This document shows positions 1 through 13,046 of a DNA stretch of 64,000 nucleotides, piece after piece. Location of the stretch: NCBI GenBank assembly GCA_037039925.1, contig JAXRKP010000385.1:137001-201000 (forward strand), read 5' to 3'. The notes beneath the pieces are model-generated. The model saw only the letters and a list, made by a program, of their open reading frames with translations. It had not been told where the DNA came from and made no database searches. The DNA comes from Doris montereyensis. Taxonomy: Eukaryota > Mollusca > Gastropoda > Nudibranchia > Dorididae. A program made the translations under genes and the position numbers. Within the stretch, counting starts at the first letter, position 1; every line of letters starts with the position of its first letter.

Positions 1-119
<119 letters not shown>

Positions 120-283
120 AGATGGCAGACAGAAAGATAGACGCAGATAGAACTTTGTCATCCCCTTATCATAAAAAGTGACTATTAAACAGGACAGTGT
201 TGTTTTTTCCTTCAATATTTCTATTCTACAATATAAACCATCTGCCATAGAATTGCCAGAAAATATCTATACTGGTAGTCTAT

Positions 284-563
284 TGCCAGTTATCCAACCG
301 CCAGGTATCTGACATGCTCAGATATCCAACACATTTTGCTTGGGAACAAATAAATCTCTTTATTTTTGTCATTGCTATCCGACATCTCTGCAGTTAATCG
401 TCCATTTGTAACAAGTCATCACGATCAGTAAAATTGCTTTGAGTAATTAAAGTTATGGACTTTCAAATGTTTTTAATTCATGCTCAGGGTCAAATCCATT
501 TATGTGACATCTCAGTTATCCAACATTTTTTGGGGAGGAATGGGCAGTGTCAGATAATTGGCA
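284..563. mobile_element. pogo/Tigger-like non-autonomous element (tentative)
   Basis: The left end reads TGCCAGTTATCCAAC and the right end, reverse-complemented, reads TGCCAATTATCTGAC (12 of 15 matching). Between them the phrases 'cagatatccaacac' and 'cagttatccaacatttt' recur. CAGTTATCC-type termini are typical of pogo/Tigger MITEs. I cannot find a clean TA target duplication and there is no coding sequence, so this is a family-level guess. Confidence 0.35.
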
Positions 564-980
564 GTAGATGATATTTTGTCCATTCTATTATAAGTAGTTT
601 AAATTTTCTTTGTGAGATTATCAAGAACTAGTTTACTTACACCTCCTCTCCTCAGCACATCAATTGAGATGACAGTCTCCATCTCTTCAGCACCTGGTGC
701 CAACAGTACCAAAGCTTTAGGCATTTTGCTTGATTGTCTGTGTTTTACTGAACAGAACATACATTAAACATTAACAATGATGAAATGTTTGAAGACCTTC
801 GGTAAAATGTACAAGAGTGAATTATACAACAAACTTACAAACCCTCAGTGGATAATGGGTCAAACGGGACTTTATTTGTGAAGGAGTACCCCAAAACACT
901 ACTCAATTCGTCATCTGTATTCGAGCGTACTAACAATACTAATGACCAATAGCATGTTTTCAATCTTGGGTATTCGCCAG
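564..980. other. No gene seen
   Basis: Unique AT-rich sequence. No exon with splice sites and no recognisable repeat. Confidence 0.5.
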
Positions 981-984
981 TAAA

Positions 985-1345
985 AGTAAATCTAGATCTA
1001 GATCTAGATCTAGTCACATTGTGGTGGTATACCATGTAGACGTCTGTGGGACCCCGGTAGTGGTACTCTTCCACCCAATTATATTTTTCTACTCAGGTTT
1101 CTAAATTTTTGGCAAATCAATCCCCCTAGATCCAGATATGGTCTAGAACCTTAGCTAGAGCTAGATCCAGCAGCTCTAGATCTAAAATTAGATCTAGAAA
1201 TCTAGCTAGGGATGCTGACGTGACACTCACTGAATGAGATTAATGAGAATGATTTGAGATTTGTTTTCCTACAAAACAAATGTCACAGATCTAGACAGCT
1301 AGATATCTAGATCTAGCCTCTAGTTCTAGATTAAATCTAGAGCTA
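985..1345. repeat. TAGATCTAG-rich low-complexity cluster
   Basis: A cluster of overlapping TCTAGATCTAG palindromes. The longest is a run of AGATCT hexamers around 991-1012, followed by many scattered copies to 1345. Similar short runs occur near 26815, 46500, 52535 and 63885, so this is a genome-wide low-complexity signature and not a locus-specific element. Confidence 0.75.
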
Positions 1346-3640
1346 GCTCTACATATCCACCTTTTGATGAGATAACAATTTTAAATGTCAGTGATTGTGA
1401 CGAGACACTAGGCACCTCACGTTTTTTTGTGCTGTTTTTGTTATTAAATTATTTGCCGGCCCTGCTCGACTCACCCGACTCACTGGAAAACGCAAACGAG
1501 GTAAAGAAAGGATGCTGTAGGATGCACGGCATAGAAGGTCAAGGAGACGGTCAATGACCGATGACCCTTAGAGTTCAAGGCTAAAGAAATCAAAACTTGT
1601 GTTGGGCGTGTCGCCTCGACATAATTAGCCACATTATCATTCTATAAATTTAATTATTGTTCTGCAGATGTACATGTAGATATAGATCTACATGTACTTA
1701 ACGCTGAAAAAAAAAAAAAAAAAAATAAAAAAATTATAACAAAATTTTTAAGCTGTCCATAAAGTTGTGCCAGTGACTATGAACCAGGAATGGTATATTT
1801 GTTTACTATTTCACGCAAGGAACATACGCCTAGAATCTATTTTGTTCTTCTTTTTCCTTGCAAAATTGTATAGAAGAGTAAATCGTAATTTTGAGTAGAA
1901 ACTATTCGGTTTTATTTTGATAGTTAAGTATATAGATCTAGTCCTTTTTTCAATTTTGGAATGGAGGGAGAGAAAAGAGGAAAATCGTCCAAACCACGAG
2001 CTAAAACGACGATGTTACAATGTATCATGATTTATTTATTTTATTTTTCCAGCTGTGTGATGATGAGGATATAGTTATTAAAACTGTTCATGAAAATGAA
2101 TTTCAGTAATAACATCAACTGAGAGGGGAAGGAAGCAATATTTTACCTTTAAAGATGCGTAGATTCTAGCTGACAGTGAATGAAATGGTATGACTGATAA
2201 ATTGGCCGTCCCCTTTTTGAATGGAAAGAGGATGTGTGTATGATCTTGCCTTTTTTATTACTTACATATTTGAAAATCCATTGTTTTAAGATTTATGGGG
2301 CATTTAAGGGGAGGGGGCGTCTCCTGAAGTGCTTTTGTTGCATTTGAGTTAGGGTTTTTGATTGTAGTATATATATATGAGCAACTGTCAAAATATAGTC
2401 ATTCAATACCATTGAAAAGTTTGTAGCGTCTTTGGTTGTCAAGGAAACGGTCGTCATCTTGAATTTTGACCCAATTTTCAAACCTATCCCCTCTCTTAGT
2501 TATGAATAAAATCACTTAAAACCTGTGCAAATCGTTTTTTTCCATTCAATATCTAAAGAGTGACGTCGGTTTTTTTATAGGTATTATGGATACATTTTTT
2601 TTAATGAATTTTTGAAAATAGCATATATCGTTTATATGCAAAAATGGTATTTTTATTACAAATAAAAACAAATTCTCAAAAAGTTTACAAGGTATAAAAA
2701 AAACTCGACGTAATTCTATTAACATTCACAAGAGGAACCTGTGTGCGAAATATTATACAAATCGGTTGTAAATGACGGAGGAAATAAAATATCAGTGTGA
2801 AAAGACTGAATTTCAGGAAAAATGCATGTAAAGAAATGAAAAGAAAATAACATAAAGCAAATGCTTCAGATGGGTTGCCTTTCTTTTAGCAGGCCCCTTA
2901 CTCTTTCGACAGTCTCTGCCATTGTTATCAATGTAAAGAGGATTGTAAAACTAGGTTTAGATGTGCATTGCTGTGAAAACAGCCGTCAAAATGACCTGTC
3001 CCCCTCCCCCTCCCTATATTTGTAGAAGTGTTATATACGCGCAACGCTGGCCTCCAACTCTTATACCACAAAGCGTTGGGCCGAATCTACGTGCGGTGTT
3101 ACTGATAGCCAAGCAAAAGAACTGGTGTTGCAACCTTGGCGAATCATCACCACTGAAGGGGTTTTCAGTGTCAATCCTCTGCAGTGTTAGGGCAATTTAT
3201 GTAAAAAAATTGGCTTTTTTACCTTTCCTTGCCTACAAAGTATTTTGTAAAAAAAATAAATATACATCATATGGACATTGTTTTGTCATGAACTTGTAGA
3301 TAAATGATCGTTCTACCCGAATATGCAAAGAAAAAGTCAACATTTTGGTCCCAAACTCATCAATCCAGGTGCACCCCCCACCCCTTTAAAGGTCAAACGA
3401 CCTTCCTAACCTCTGACACGTTATAGTAATAATTATTTTTATATTGTTATTTCATTTGATTTTTTCTAGATCTGAACTTTCTATTTCTATTCTCGGTTCT
3501 TCCCCTTTGCGGTCTTCATTTTTTCCTTCTACTCATTCTTATTATCAGCGTCTTTTTCTTTCTTTCGTCCTCCTTTCTGTTTTTCTTCTGACATAACACT
3601 GTGTGGTGCCGTAGTGTTTAGATTTAGATTCTACATTTTT
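1346..3640. other. No gene seen; one palindrome
   Basis: AT-rich non-coding sequence. The only structure noted is a perfect 12-bp-arm hairpin at 1670-1697 (arms GTACATGTAGAT / ATCTACATGTAC, 4-base spacer) and an A-rich run just after it. Open frames here are short and lack family similarity. Confidence 0.5.
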
Positions 3641-3644
3641 CTTG

Positions 3645-3735
3645 CTTGTTGTCTGATGAAGGGTTATACCTGTCTTTATTAGTGGAGTTGTCATTTATTA
3701 TTGTTTTTCACCTTTGACTTCATTCCTCTGTGGCT
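3645..3735 (+). repeat. End fragment of dispersed fold-back repeat
   Basis: Carries the phrases 'ttgttgtctgatgaaggg', 'tttattagtggagttgtc' and 'ctctgtggctcctttg', shared in the same order with 46690-46812 and, reversed, with 36494-36600. It is therefore a fragment of the dispersed family whose best-bounded copy is at 36494-36810. Confidence 0.65.
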
Positions 3736-3779
3736 CCTTTGTTGTATGTTTCTGAGCTCCTTTGTATTATCACTATTAT

Positions 3780-3965
3780 CATTAGTAGTAGTAATAGCAG
3801 CAGCAGCAGTAGTCGTAGTAGTAATATTAGTATAAGTAGTAGTAGAAGTTGTAGTAGTAGTAGTAGTGGTGGTAATGGTACATGTAGTAATAATAGTAGT
3901 AGTAGACATAAGAGTAATAGTAGTCATAGTAGCAGCATCAGAAATAGTAGCAGTAATCACAATAA
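3780..3965. repeat. Imperfect AGT/AGC trinucleotide repeat
   Basis: About 180 bases of imperfect trinucleotide repeat (AGT, AGC, AAT variants). It opens long serine- or threonine-rich frames on the two strands, which are artefacts of composition. Confidence 0.9.
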
Positions 3966-4000
3966 TACAAGGATTATGTTGATGTTTATGATTTTAAAAT

Positions 4001-4296
4001 GGCGTCAGTGGCCGAGTGGTTAGGTTGCTGGGTTTGTGATCATAAGGTCCCGGCTTTTGAATCTTGACAAAGGTAGTTCTAATGTTGGGTTCCTTGGGAA
4101 AGACACTAAACACGCCTTTTCCCCACTCGACCCAGGTGCAAATGGGACGAGCACTAGTTTAGGAGTAAAACATGTGTTAGACAAGCATCCTATCCAAGAG
4201 GTGATTTTCATTGCCTGTTCCGCTTCCACGATACAGAAACCAGGATAAGCTCTGGCTCTATGAGCTGTGATGGCCTTTAAGGAATTAAAAAAAAAA
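4001..4296 (+). mobile_element. tRNA-derived SINE, family A, copy 1
   Basis: The head contains an A-box-like TGGCCGAGTGGTTAGG, as in tRNA-Ser/Leu. The body has 'ttccttgggaaagacact', 'cccaggtgcaaatggg' and 'gcactagtttaggagtaaaa', ending in 'gatggcctttaaggaatt' and an A-run. GATTTT occurs on both sides and may be the target duplication. Seven other copies occur in this window. It is a pol III-type retroposon, not a functional tRNA gene. Confidence 0.88.
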
Positions 4297-4299
4297 GAT

Positions 4300-7200
4300 T
4301 TTGAAGGTGATTATATCAATTTGCACAGTAATTATGTTCATGGTGATTTCATTGCCAACACATTATCATTAATATTACTGCACAGTTGAAAAACATACTG
4401 GAAATTTAAAACCGACATAGAAAATCAACAACAAACATCTGTAATAGAATAACCATTTTATTTTGATGCTGTCAACCCTCATATATCAAAATAAATCAAA
4501 CAAGAAAAAACAAAACATCAATTTTATAAAAATTCAATTCTTAAAACCCACAAATGTAGTTTGTATGCTTGGCATTCAATGGCATATTAATTATATATTT
4601 ATATATGTAGATAATATTTCAGGATAAATAATCATCATTATGTTCACACAAACAAAGAGCAAACGAAAAAATCAACAGCCGCTAGAAAAGGTGTGAAATC
4701 AACATTTCCCCAAATGTGTGAAGTTACAGCAGATTTATTTATAGAAATTACTATATGTATGGTAAATAATGCTGTAACAAGCATAATTCTTTTGTTTTAA
4801 ATGTCAACAAAACAATCAAACGACAGATCAATCCTAAATCAACATTTGTGGAGAAACATTCACAACATTAAAGCTAAAGTGAGTGAATTATCAATGATCA
4901 AAAAACTGCCATAAAAATAAAATCTACCACACTTAGAAAATGTGAATCTAAACAACACAAACTTTGTTGTTGCTGCTGACATGACAGGTGTGTTTATATT
5001 TTTTTTATGTAGTATGCATGTATGCACGTATGTATGTGTGTGTTTGTGTGTGCGTATATGCATTATGTAACACATTGTGTGTTCCTTGTGTGACATTTAT
5101 ACAGCGGCAAGTTTTTTTTAGGAGATGACAACCTCTAGGACATCTTTAAAGACAAAAATTGCCCTGTAGAAAATTGAGAGAAAATTCTTTTCATATGGAT
5201 AGAAAACACAAAGTGAAAAAACTTATTTACTCCATTCATTTATGCAGTTTGGTACTCTTCCCTATAAACCATAACTAGAAACTGCCATTGAGAATAATCT
5301 CACATTCAGTAGAAATGTCTACAAATTTTGAGTTACATGTACAACAATGTCTACCACCAAAGGCCTACATCAGTTTAATCTTAATCCAAATTGAAAGTTT
5401 TGTAATTTTCCTATGAATTCTCCCCAGAATCTGTTACAAAAGAGTGGAAGGCGACAATATTGTTATACAATATTGAAGTGTAAGTATGGGTTCAAGCTCC
5501 ATAACCAAACAATTTAAGAAGATCTTATCCATATAAGATCCATGTAAGATAAAAATCCAGCATAAACTTAGATGTTGAGCATCATCACAGCCTTGTACTG
5601 AGCAAATTTATTGAATTAATTACATTAAAGCTCATGAGAAGAAGAACAAAAGTGACCTTTAAAATAAATCTTTAAAAATTATGGATGTTAATTCACTGTT
5701 AGCATTTACATGTTGTAATTTTAGGTGGTTTTGTTTCATATGTTTTGAAAATCAACAATAAATGAATGTGTTGAATTTGTAAATACACAGAGATTACAAA
5801 ATCTCATGTTTTAATGTTTGTATTTTGCACTGCAGCCAAGGTTGTTCAAAACAACAAAATCTCCACCATTGTAAGTCTTCCTTGAGAGAGTCAAATCTAT
5901 GAAATAGTTGGACTGAAGTGAATTAATAGTATCACAAAAAGTTGTATACAATAATTTGATGTAAGCTAAGGAATAGTTTGAGATCACAAGGTTGTATTGA
6001 AAATGAGATAAAGATTTAGAATAATATTCATGATTACAATAAATCATTCATATTATATGCAAAAGAAAAAAACATATATTGAGGGAAATGTAATGGTAAA
6101 AATAATTATTTTTTAAAAAGTGTAACACGATTAAATGGTTTTAAAATCAGAATCAGAATCCTTTGTTTGTTTCTGAACAGAAAAATGTGGGAAAAGAAAA
6201 AAGTAGTAACTGTACATAGCCGTTAAAATCATAACATACCAACATGTACATGTGTACTAATGGATGAAACGTATTCCAGCATTGCATTCAATCAAAGCCA
6301 CATAAATCCATCTAACTATCTGGCAAACCAATTATCAATCTATCTATCTATCTGTCTGTCTATCTATTGTCTCAACAAATTTGAAATATGCTATCCATGA
6401 AAATATCCATAAGCAAAGTCATCAAATGGACAACTGTTATTCTATTAGCTTCTTTTGATTCTACAATCTGAATAAATTTGATGACAAAATAGTTTTTAGC
6501 ACATACTGATAAAAAAGATGACAGAATTGAGTACTGGTCCTTGCTGAGTAGATATAAGGGCACATGAAGTATGAAGAGGTCAGAGAAATCAGAAAATGCA
6601 GCGCACTTGGTGCACGAGACCTGTATCCATTATTTATTCGTTGCTTAATACTACTAGGGCTTCCTGTTGATTTATGGATCTAAGGACGTAAAATAATGAA
6701 AAACAATCTCATTATTATGAAATGTCAAAGGCAAATGCATATCACTTCAAATTTTGGTTGCCTATGAGGCAAAAAGTAAAGGGATGGAATAAAAATTGCA
6801 TACATATCAATTTGGTCAGTGATAGGAATAGTAATATGACATATCAATATCAAATCCAACATTTAACCATAGCCATGTTTTAGCGCTTTCACCTCAATAT
6901 ATCAAAGACAAGGCATTTCTGTATATATATTTCATAGAGGAACAATGAAATTAATTTTCTTCCAAGATAATGGTTACAAGTAATACTTGTCTTGATGTCT
7001 TTTAAAATTCATGATTCCAATGTGATAGATGGAAAATGGCATTGTTTTCTTTTGTGGAATAAAATCAAAAACAGCAATGAATAGATATCAGCAGTTGTAC
7101 ATGTGACCATGTTATATTTGCCCTACTAATCAAAGAAAAGTGATGGTAAAAGGCTGAACAATACATAACTTAGAAGACTGGCCGGTTCTTATTCTCTGTG

Positions 7201-8180
7201 AGAGAGAATCACATGATCATGGGTAATAGCTGATATAAATTCAATCCTTTGTACAATTAATGATTTCAATAAATGCTCATATAACCATTATCTAAAATAA
7301 TCATTAATCTTGAAGTGAAAGGCTATGGTTTTCTAAGAAAACAGACAAGACATCGCATAGTCCATGACAAACTAACGATTAACAAACTGGGAAACTTTCA
7401 GCCAATTCCTCAAGAAAGACATATCCACTTTCATATTACAATCATGATGAAAACTGTTGCTCAGTTTTATCTTAAACAGATCAGATTTAATTCTTGTTGG
7501 AACCATTGCAGACTGACTCCCTAAAATGTGTTTTCCACTGAGTTTTTCCTGTTCCTCTCTTCAACTCCCAATTGACATCTCAAATCGTTACCAACTCATC
7601 CTTTCTATTTTTGTTCTCACATGCAAAATTACACAAAATTTTGTGGTAACATTTTACGAGCAATGGCCTGTAAACTATCATATTATTCATCAAGCCTTCT
7701 GAATGAGATGTGACTTATTTGAGCTATTCATCTTGGTAACAGTAACACAGAGAGAGTGTTGTGATACAATCTAAGATGTAAGTTAATAGCGGTATGGATT
7801 TCAGTGTGCTCTGTTTAAGTACCAGCAGAGTGACAACAAAAACGACAAATAATTCCACCAATCTCTTCCCTCTTCCATTGTTACAACACACATAGACATC
7901 ACAATTGATGACATACATACACAAATTTTCTATGCACTTCATAGAAGTGGATAAATAAATAAGGGATATGGATACCAATCTAAAGCTTGCTATAAGCACT
8001 TTCCACACATAAGAAAAAATTCCTTGTGAAATATGATTAATTTACCCATTAACAAAATAGTACATCATGAGCAGTCCCTAAACAATTACTACTCTTCTTA
8101 ATCAATCAATTTTATTCAAATTGTCTCCCATACGTTTCTGCAGAAAATAAAAATGTTATTAAAATATTATCACTTTCACA
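4300..8180. other. Long AT-rich stretch without genes
   Basis: No exon, RNA gene or bounded element could be supported. Contains a short TCTA/TCTG microsatellite at about 6337-6366. Part of it could be distal 3' sequence of the minus-strand SLC35B2 gene, but no sequence evidence fixes this. Confidence 0.5.
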
Positions 8181-8184
8181 AATA

Positions 8185-8400
8185 CAGTGGATGCTGCATA
8201 AGTTGATTTTTATCTAAGTCAATGTTTTTGACGGTCCCATTCCCCACAAATTTAGTAGTTAATAAAAATATTGTTTAAGTCGACATCAACTTAAGTAACA
8301 TGCCTTTTAAGTCGATCTTTTTCACGGTCCGCAGAGGGTAAAATGAAAGAAAAAACGATTGCATAAGTCAATGTTTCAATTTCAATGGCATCCACGGCCG
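8185..8400. mobile_element. pogo/Tigger-like MITE (tentative)
   Basis: Begins CAGTGGATGCTGCATAAGTT and contains internal phrases such as 'taagtcgacatcaacttaag' and 'gcataagtcaatg', the pattern of pogo/Tigger ends. A short inverted partner (GCATCCACGG) lies near 8389-8398. Borders are uncertain and there is no transposase. Confidence 0.35.
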
Positions 8401-11200
8401 CTGACCCTGCAGCTAGAGAATACGATCAATATAAATGTAGATCTACACCTGTATTAATGATTAATAAACACTCCTCCACTTGCCCTCACTCTACATCACA
8501 AGATTCTCAATTAGCACAAGTTAATAAAATCTGCTCAGGTGTTAGCATATGATCGGCCATATGGCCTGTTGTCTGTCTCTCCTTTCTCCTAGTCAATCGT
8601 ACCTAGTTATGACTGTACCAGCCAGGTGTGTGTGTGTGTGGGGGGGTAGAAAGAAGGTGGGGGCGTCAAGGATCTTACTCTTATACAATCATTGTGTACA
8701 GGCCATCGGCATTAATACATCGTATTTATATTATTAGTAGTAGTAGATCTATCTCCGCCGAAACATTTGACAGAACAAGCGATTGGATCTAATCGCATGC
8801 GCGGCCTTCCTCTTGCTAATATTATATAGGGGCCTATTACTCCATCATCGCCACTTCCCTCTTTCACTTGGAATTCTACCACTGTACTCAATTTCTCGAG
8901 CAAGAAAAAAAACACAAAAACAACACGTGCATGTGAGCACATGTCAGCAGTAAGTAATTAGTAATAATACCAAAGACCTTTACGATGAAAATTCGGTCAG
9001 GGAGGTAACTCAGCAATTGCGGAAGTCGATTTTTTACATTGACTTTTCCGGCATCCACTGTAGTAATGCATGTATTCCATTCAAACTGACTTATAGTCAA
9101 ATCGGAGTTACCCCCCCCTCTTCAAAACCCATGACACATTCACACTGATAAAAAGAATATTCTTTCCCATTTGAGCAACTGATGAGGCCAATAAAAACAT
9201 ATCATTTCTGTGGGTAAGTTGAATGAAAACTCATCAGCGTGATGAATTTATTTCTGATGAGGCCAAAAGCAAGATAATCAACGGAAAGAAAACTGTCTGA
9301 ATAGTGAAGAGCCTTCCATTACTGCCTCTTCCTGTGTGTGAGACAAGCATAATCTGTTTCGGCCTTGTCTTTGAATCACTAGCTAAATGATTGCACATAA
9401 AGACCCAATAAACCTCTTTCACGAAGGCACATACACAACATGCTTACAATAGAGGAGGTCTATGAGTTTGCGTAAACATTTTGGATCTCTTCAAAATAAA
9501 GATTATCATATTCAGGTAGCTAGAGTCCCTTCCCCTTAGGAAGCGTGAGGGTGAACAGGATGTTCAAATAATACCTAAAAACTTATTTTAATAAAGATTA
9601 CACTCATAACAAAATGAAATCTTTAAATACTACTACTACTACTACTAATAATAATATATATATATATGTACATATATATTGGTTGTCATAATAGAAGATT
9701 CAAGAAAAGTTTGTAAGGAAAATTGTATTTTGATGTTTCATTGGCATCAAGTGGTTATAACACTATCTTTCAAAATGTTGCTTCAGTAAGTGATTGATCA
9801 AGGCATACACTAAGAAAGCGATGAAAATGACACAATTTAACCTGAAACATCAAATGATGGTGATTCCTAACAATCCTCCTACAATACAAGTACTACTATA
9901 TAATATGCCAACTGACAATAGGGTATTTAACCTTGAACCAAAGCATTCAAGTATTAAAGAATATAAACAACCAAAATAATCTCAGGGAACAAACAGACAT
10001 TAAATGACTAGTTATACATATTATGATGTATTTCAGCTATTCTCACTAACCCTTTTCCTCAAGTATACAGGGTGTGAATTAATGAAGCCAATAATATTTG
10101 TATCTGAATAAAATATTAATCATAAGGAGATGCTGCGAATGAGAAAGTTGAATACCCTCTTTTCTATACTTACAATAATCAACTTTCACAGATTACAGTA
10201 CTTTCAACTCAGTAAATTCTAGTCTGCTGAAAGCAGAATTGCCAAACACATTGAGGCTCATGGGATGAGAACTTATATCCTAGTCTCTGTAGCAAAACGA
10301 GGGATTCAAACCTAAGTTTTTTCTCTCTTGAGTCGAGCTGTTTATCATCAGAACTCTCATGTGCTATGAAAAAACAAAATGCCCCTCACAATTCATTGTT
10401 CCAATGGACAGTAATGGATAAGTTAATATTCAATTGTGCCTCCTTTTAAACTGTAGCATGAAATTTCAAATGAAAAGAAAGCAGATAGGAAAGACGAAAA
10501 TTCATTTATCACAGATGAATACAAAAATGATCAAAAAGATGGTAGCTTCAAGAGAAGCAATACTGTTTCATTTCGAACAGCAAATGAGATTCAAGTGCTT
10601 CTTTATGCATTATCATTACAGAAATTTTAATATAAATAAGGAAGAAATGTCTATGAAGAAACTGGCTAAGACTAAATGAAACAGGATATCAAAAGTAAGT
10701 TTGCCTACAACAATCTTATTAACATAAAGCCAGGTCATGATATTGCTGAGATAAGAAACATAATGTTTGGTTTACTGTCACCTTTGCTAAGATAGGAAGT
10801 CAAGATCAAAATTTTCAACATCTTTGCTAAAAAACCCATAAAAAACATCAAAGTGGTAGTGAAAATAAAATAGATATGAGTAAAAAAATCAACACATTAA
10901 TGATTCAAATAGAAAATAAATTAATCCCAACTGGTTCATCACTCAGCAACACAAATATTTCACCCTTTAAATCAACCTTTCAATATTATAATGAAGCTGG
11001 TTAAAAAGGAGAAATAAAAACCCCAGAAATGAAACCATGTGCACCTGGCAAAGCCAATCTATAATGTATAATTAATTTGGTCAGTACATAAAAAAGAATG
11101 TATAAATATAATGAAGCGTTTATGCAATACAGATCAAATTCATGTAAAACAAGTTATTTGGCTTAAGATCTTAAAAACAAAAAGAAGACATAACATTTCA
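8401..11200. other. No gene seen
   Basis: AT-rich non-coding sequence with a short G-run near 8641 and a CTA/ATA/TA simple repeat at about 9627-9680. No conserved protein was recognised in any frame. Confidence 0.5.
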
Positions 11201-11204
11201 ATAC

Positions 11205-11205
11205 A

Positions 11206-11303
<98 letters not shown>

Positions 11304-11315
11304 TACATACACATA
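11205..11315. repeat. (AT)n microsatellite
   Basis: About 85 bases of pure AT dinucleotide followed by ATAC/ATAT variants. The Ile-Tyr repeat frames on both strands here are artefacts. Confidence 0.95.
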
Positions 11316-13046
11316 TAATGATCATACATATATAATGATCAAGTGACAACCTATGTAGACCTATGTACATAATATATCTTTGAAGAAATTTGATTCATCT
11401 TTTATAAATAAGTGAAATGTAAAACATCTATTAAGATTGTAATGAAGAATGAAAAATGATTAAAGCATTTCTTTTTTCTCCAATCAAATTAGTGACAAGA
11501 ATTTACAATGACATAGGTCTGTAGAAGAGAACAACATATACATGCAGTACAGAGTTTTGATAGAAGGAATTCTATAAAAGAAAAAATTAAGACAGAAAAT
11601 ATGTTATTTGTTTATAAAGAAACAGGAAAGGCAGTAAGGTGCTCATGGTAAGAGAAAACTTGTTACAACAAGAAAACCAACAAAATGTTTAAAGTGACAA
11701 ATAACATTATAGAAATGTTCAAAGTGAAGAGCAGAGAACAACATCCTATCGAGAAAGATGGCGTTTCCTTGAAATTGATATGTCCACCATATGCTGTGAT
11801 CTCAGGACGAAACAGCAACATGAAAGATTAGTGAAAGAGGGAAAGGTACGAAATAGGATCTATCAGCATGACGTGTTCACAAACACACTTCAAAGTCCTT
11901 GAAACTTGGAGGGCAAAGTTATCTATGCAAAAAAAAAAAAAAAAATTTTTTTTTTGCAACAGGCCTAGTTTCCAAGTAGTGAAATGACTCTAATGTACTG
12001 CGTCCACAGCAACATTGGATAACCGCAAGAATTTTGCCGCTCCCATTGTGTTGTGATTAACTGGGGCTAATAGACTCAAATAAAAGGACCTATGCAGTAT
12101 GATGTCACATACATTTAAGCTCACTATAATGGGGCATATGGTAATGAAGTATGAACATGAAAACGCACCTTTGTTGAGACATGTGTGCAGGTGAATCATA
12201 AGATGATTTCAAAATTTCATGCGTACAAACTGAAAATTAATTAAACAGCATACGTTATTCCCATTTGAAATTTACACTATGACTATTATCGTCAGATTTA
12301 CAATTCCTTTTCCTCTTCCTAAGGTAACGAAAATACTTCAATGGACAAATTACATTGGCTTCTTCTTACAGGAAAATGAGTTAAATAAGTGAAAAGATAA
12401 TTCAGATGTGAAGCCAGATTCAATCATATCAATGTGAGATGAAACAGAGTTGAAACATTCTCAAAATAGGGCACCTTGTGCAAACATAAAAATGTTCGTG
12501 AAATACTTTAAATCAGATCAAAGAAAAAAATCGCACAAAAAAGACAATGATAACAAGCGTGTAATCACATCTATAGTAATATATTAAATTGTTGTTGTTT
12601 TTTAGAGTTATCGATATGTCATTGCTTTTCTTCGCAACGGTAAAGGTACATCCATTAAGATATTTCTAAGACTTTTGTAATAATTTAAAAAATCTTATTA
12701 TGATAATGTGATTGTTAGAGACTGCTAAAGCTTTTTTGAAAAAAAAATGGACTCAAGCCTTCCCATAAACATTACGAACACTGGAAAAAAGAAATAAAAA
12801 AAAAAACCGCTGACCCTTGAAAATCCATTTACCACACAGTTTCAACATGAAAGCCTTTAAAAAGAACAACATCACACCTCATTCAAACGAATGTAAAGGT
12901 CATCTTATTATATGTTCAGGGGCTAATATATCAATACACATAATAAATCTACACGTGCTTCAAACAAAACGATTAATACTAATACTTATAGAGATGCATT
13001 CGATGCCCCAGATTATAATAAGCTGTTTGTCTCACATTCTAGCCAA
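11316..13046. other. Probable 3' flank or UTR of SLC35B2; no separate gene seen
   Basis: Lies directly downstream of the minus-strand SLC35B2 stop codon, so at least its upper part should be 3' UTR. Contains an A-run/T-run inverted pair at about 11930-11957. No coding exon was recognised. Confidence 0.45.

Noticed and set aside
3691..4023. Ser-rich and Thr-rich frames on opposite strands
   Set aside because: Translation of the AGT/AGC trinucleotide repeat.
11111..11370. Ile-Tyr repeat frames on both strands
   Set aside because: Produced by the AT microsatellite.
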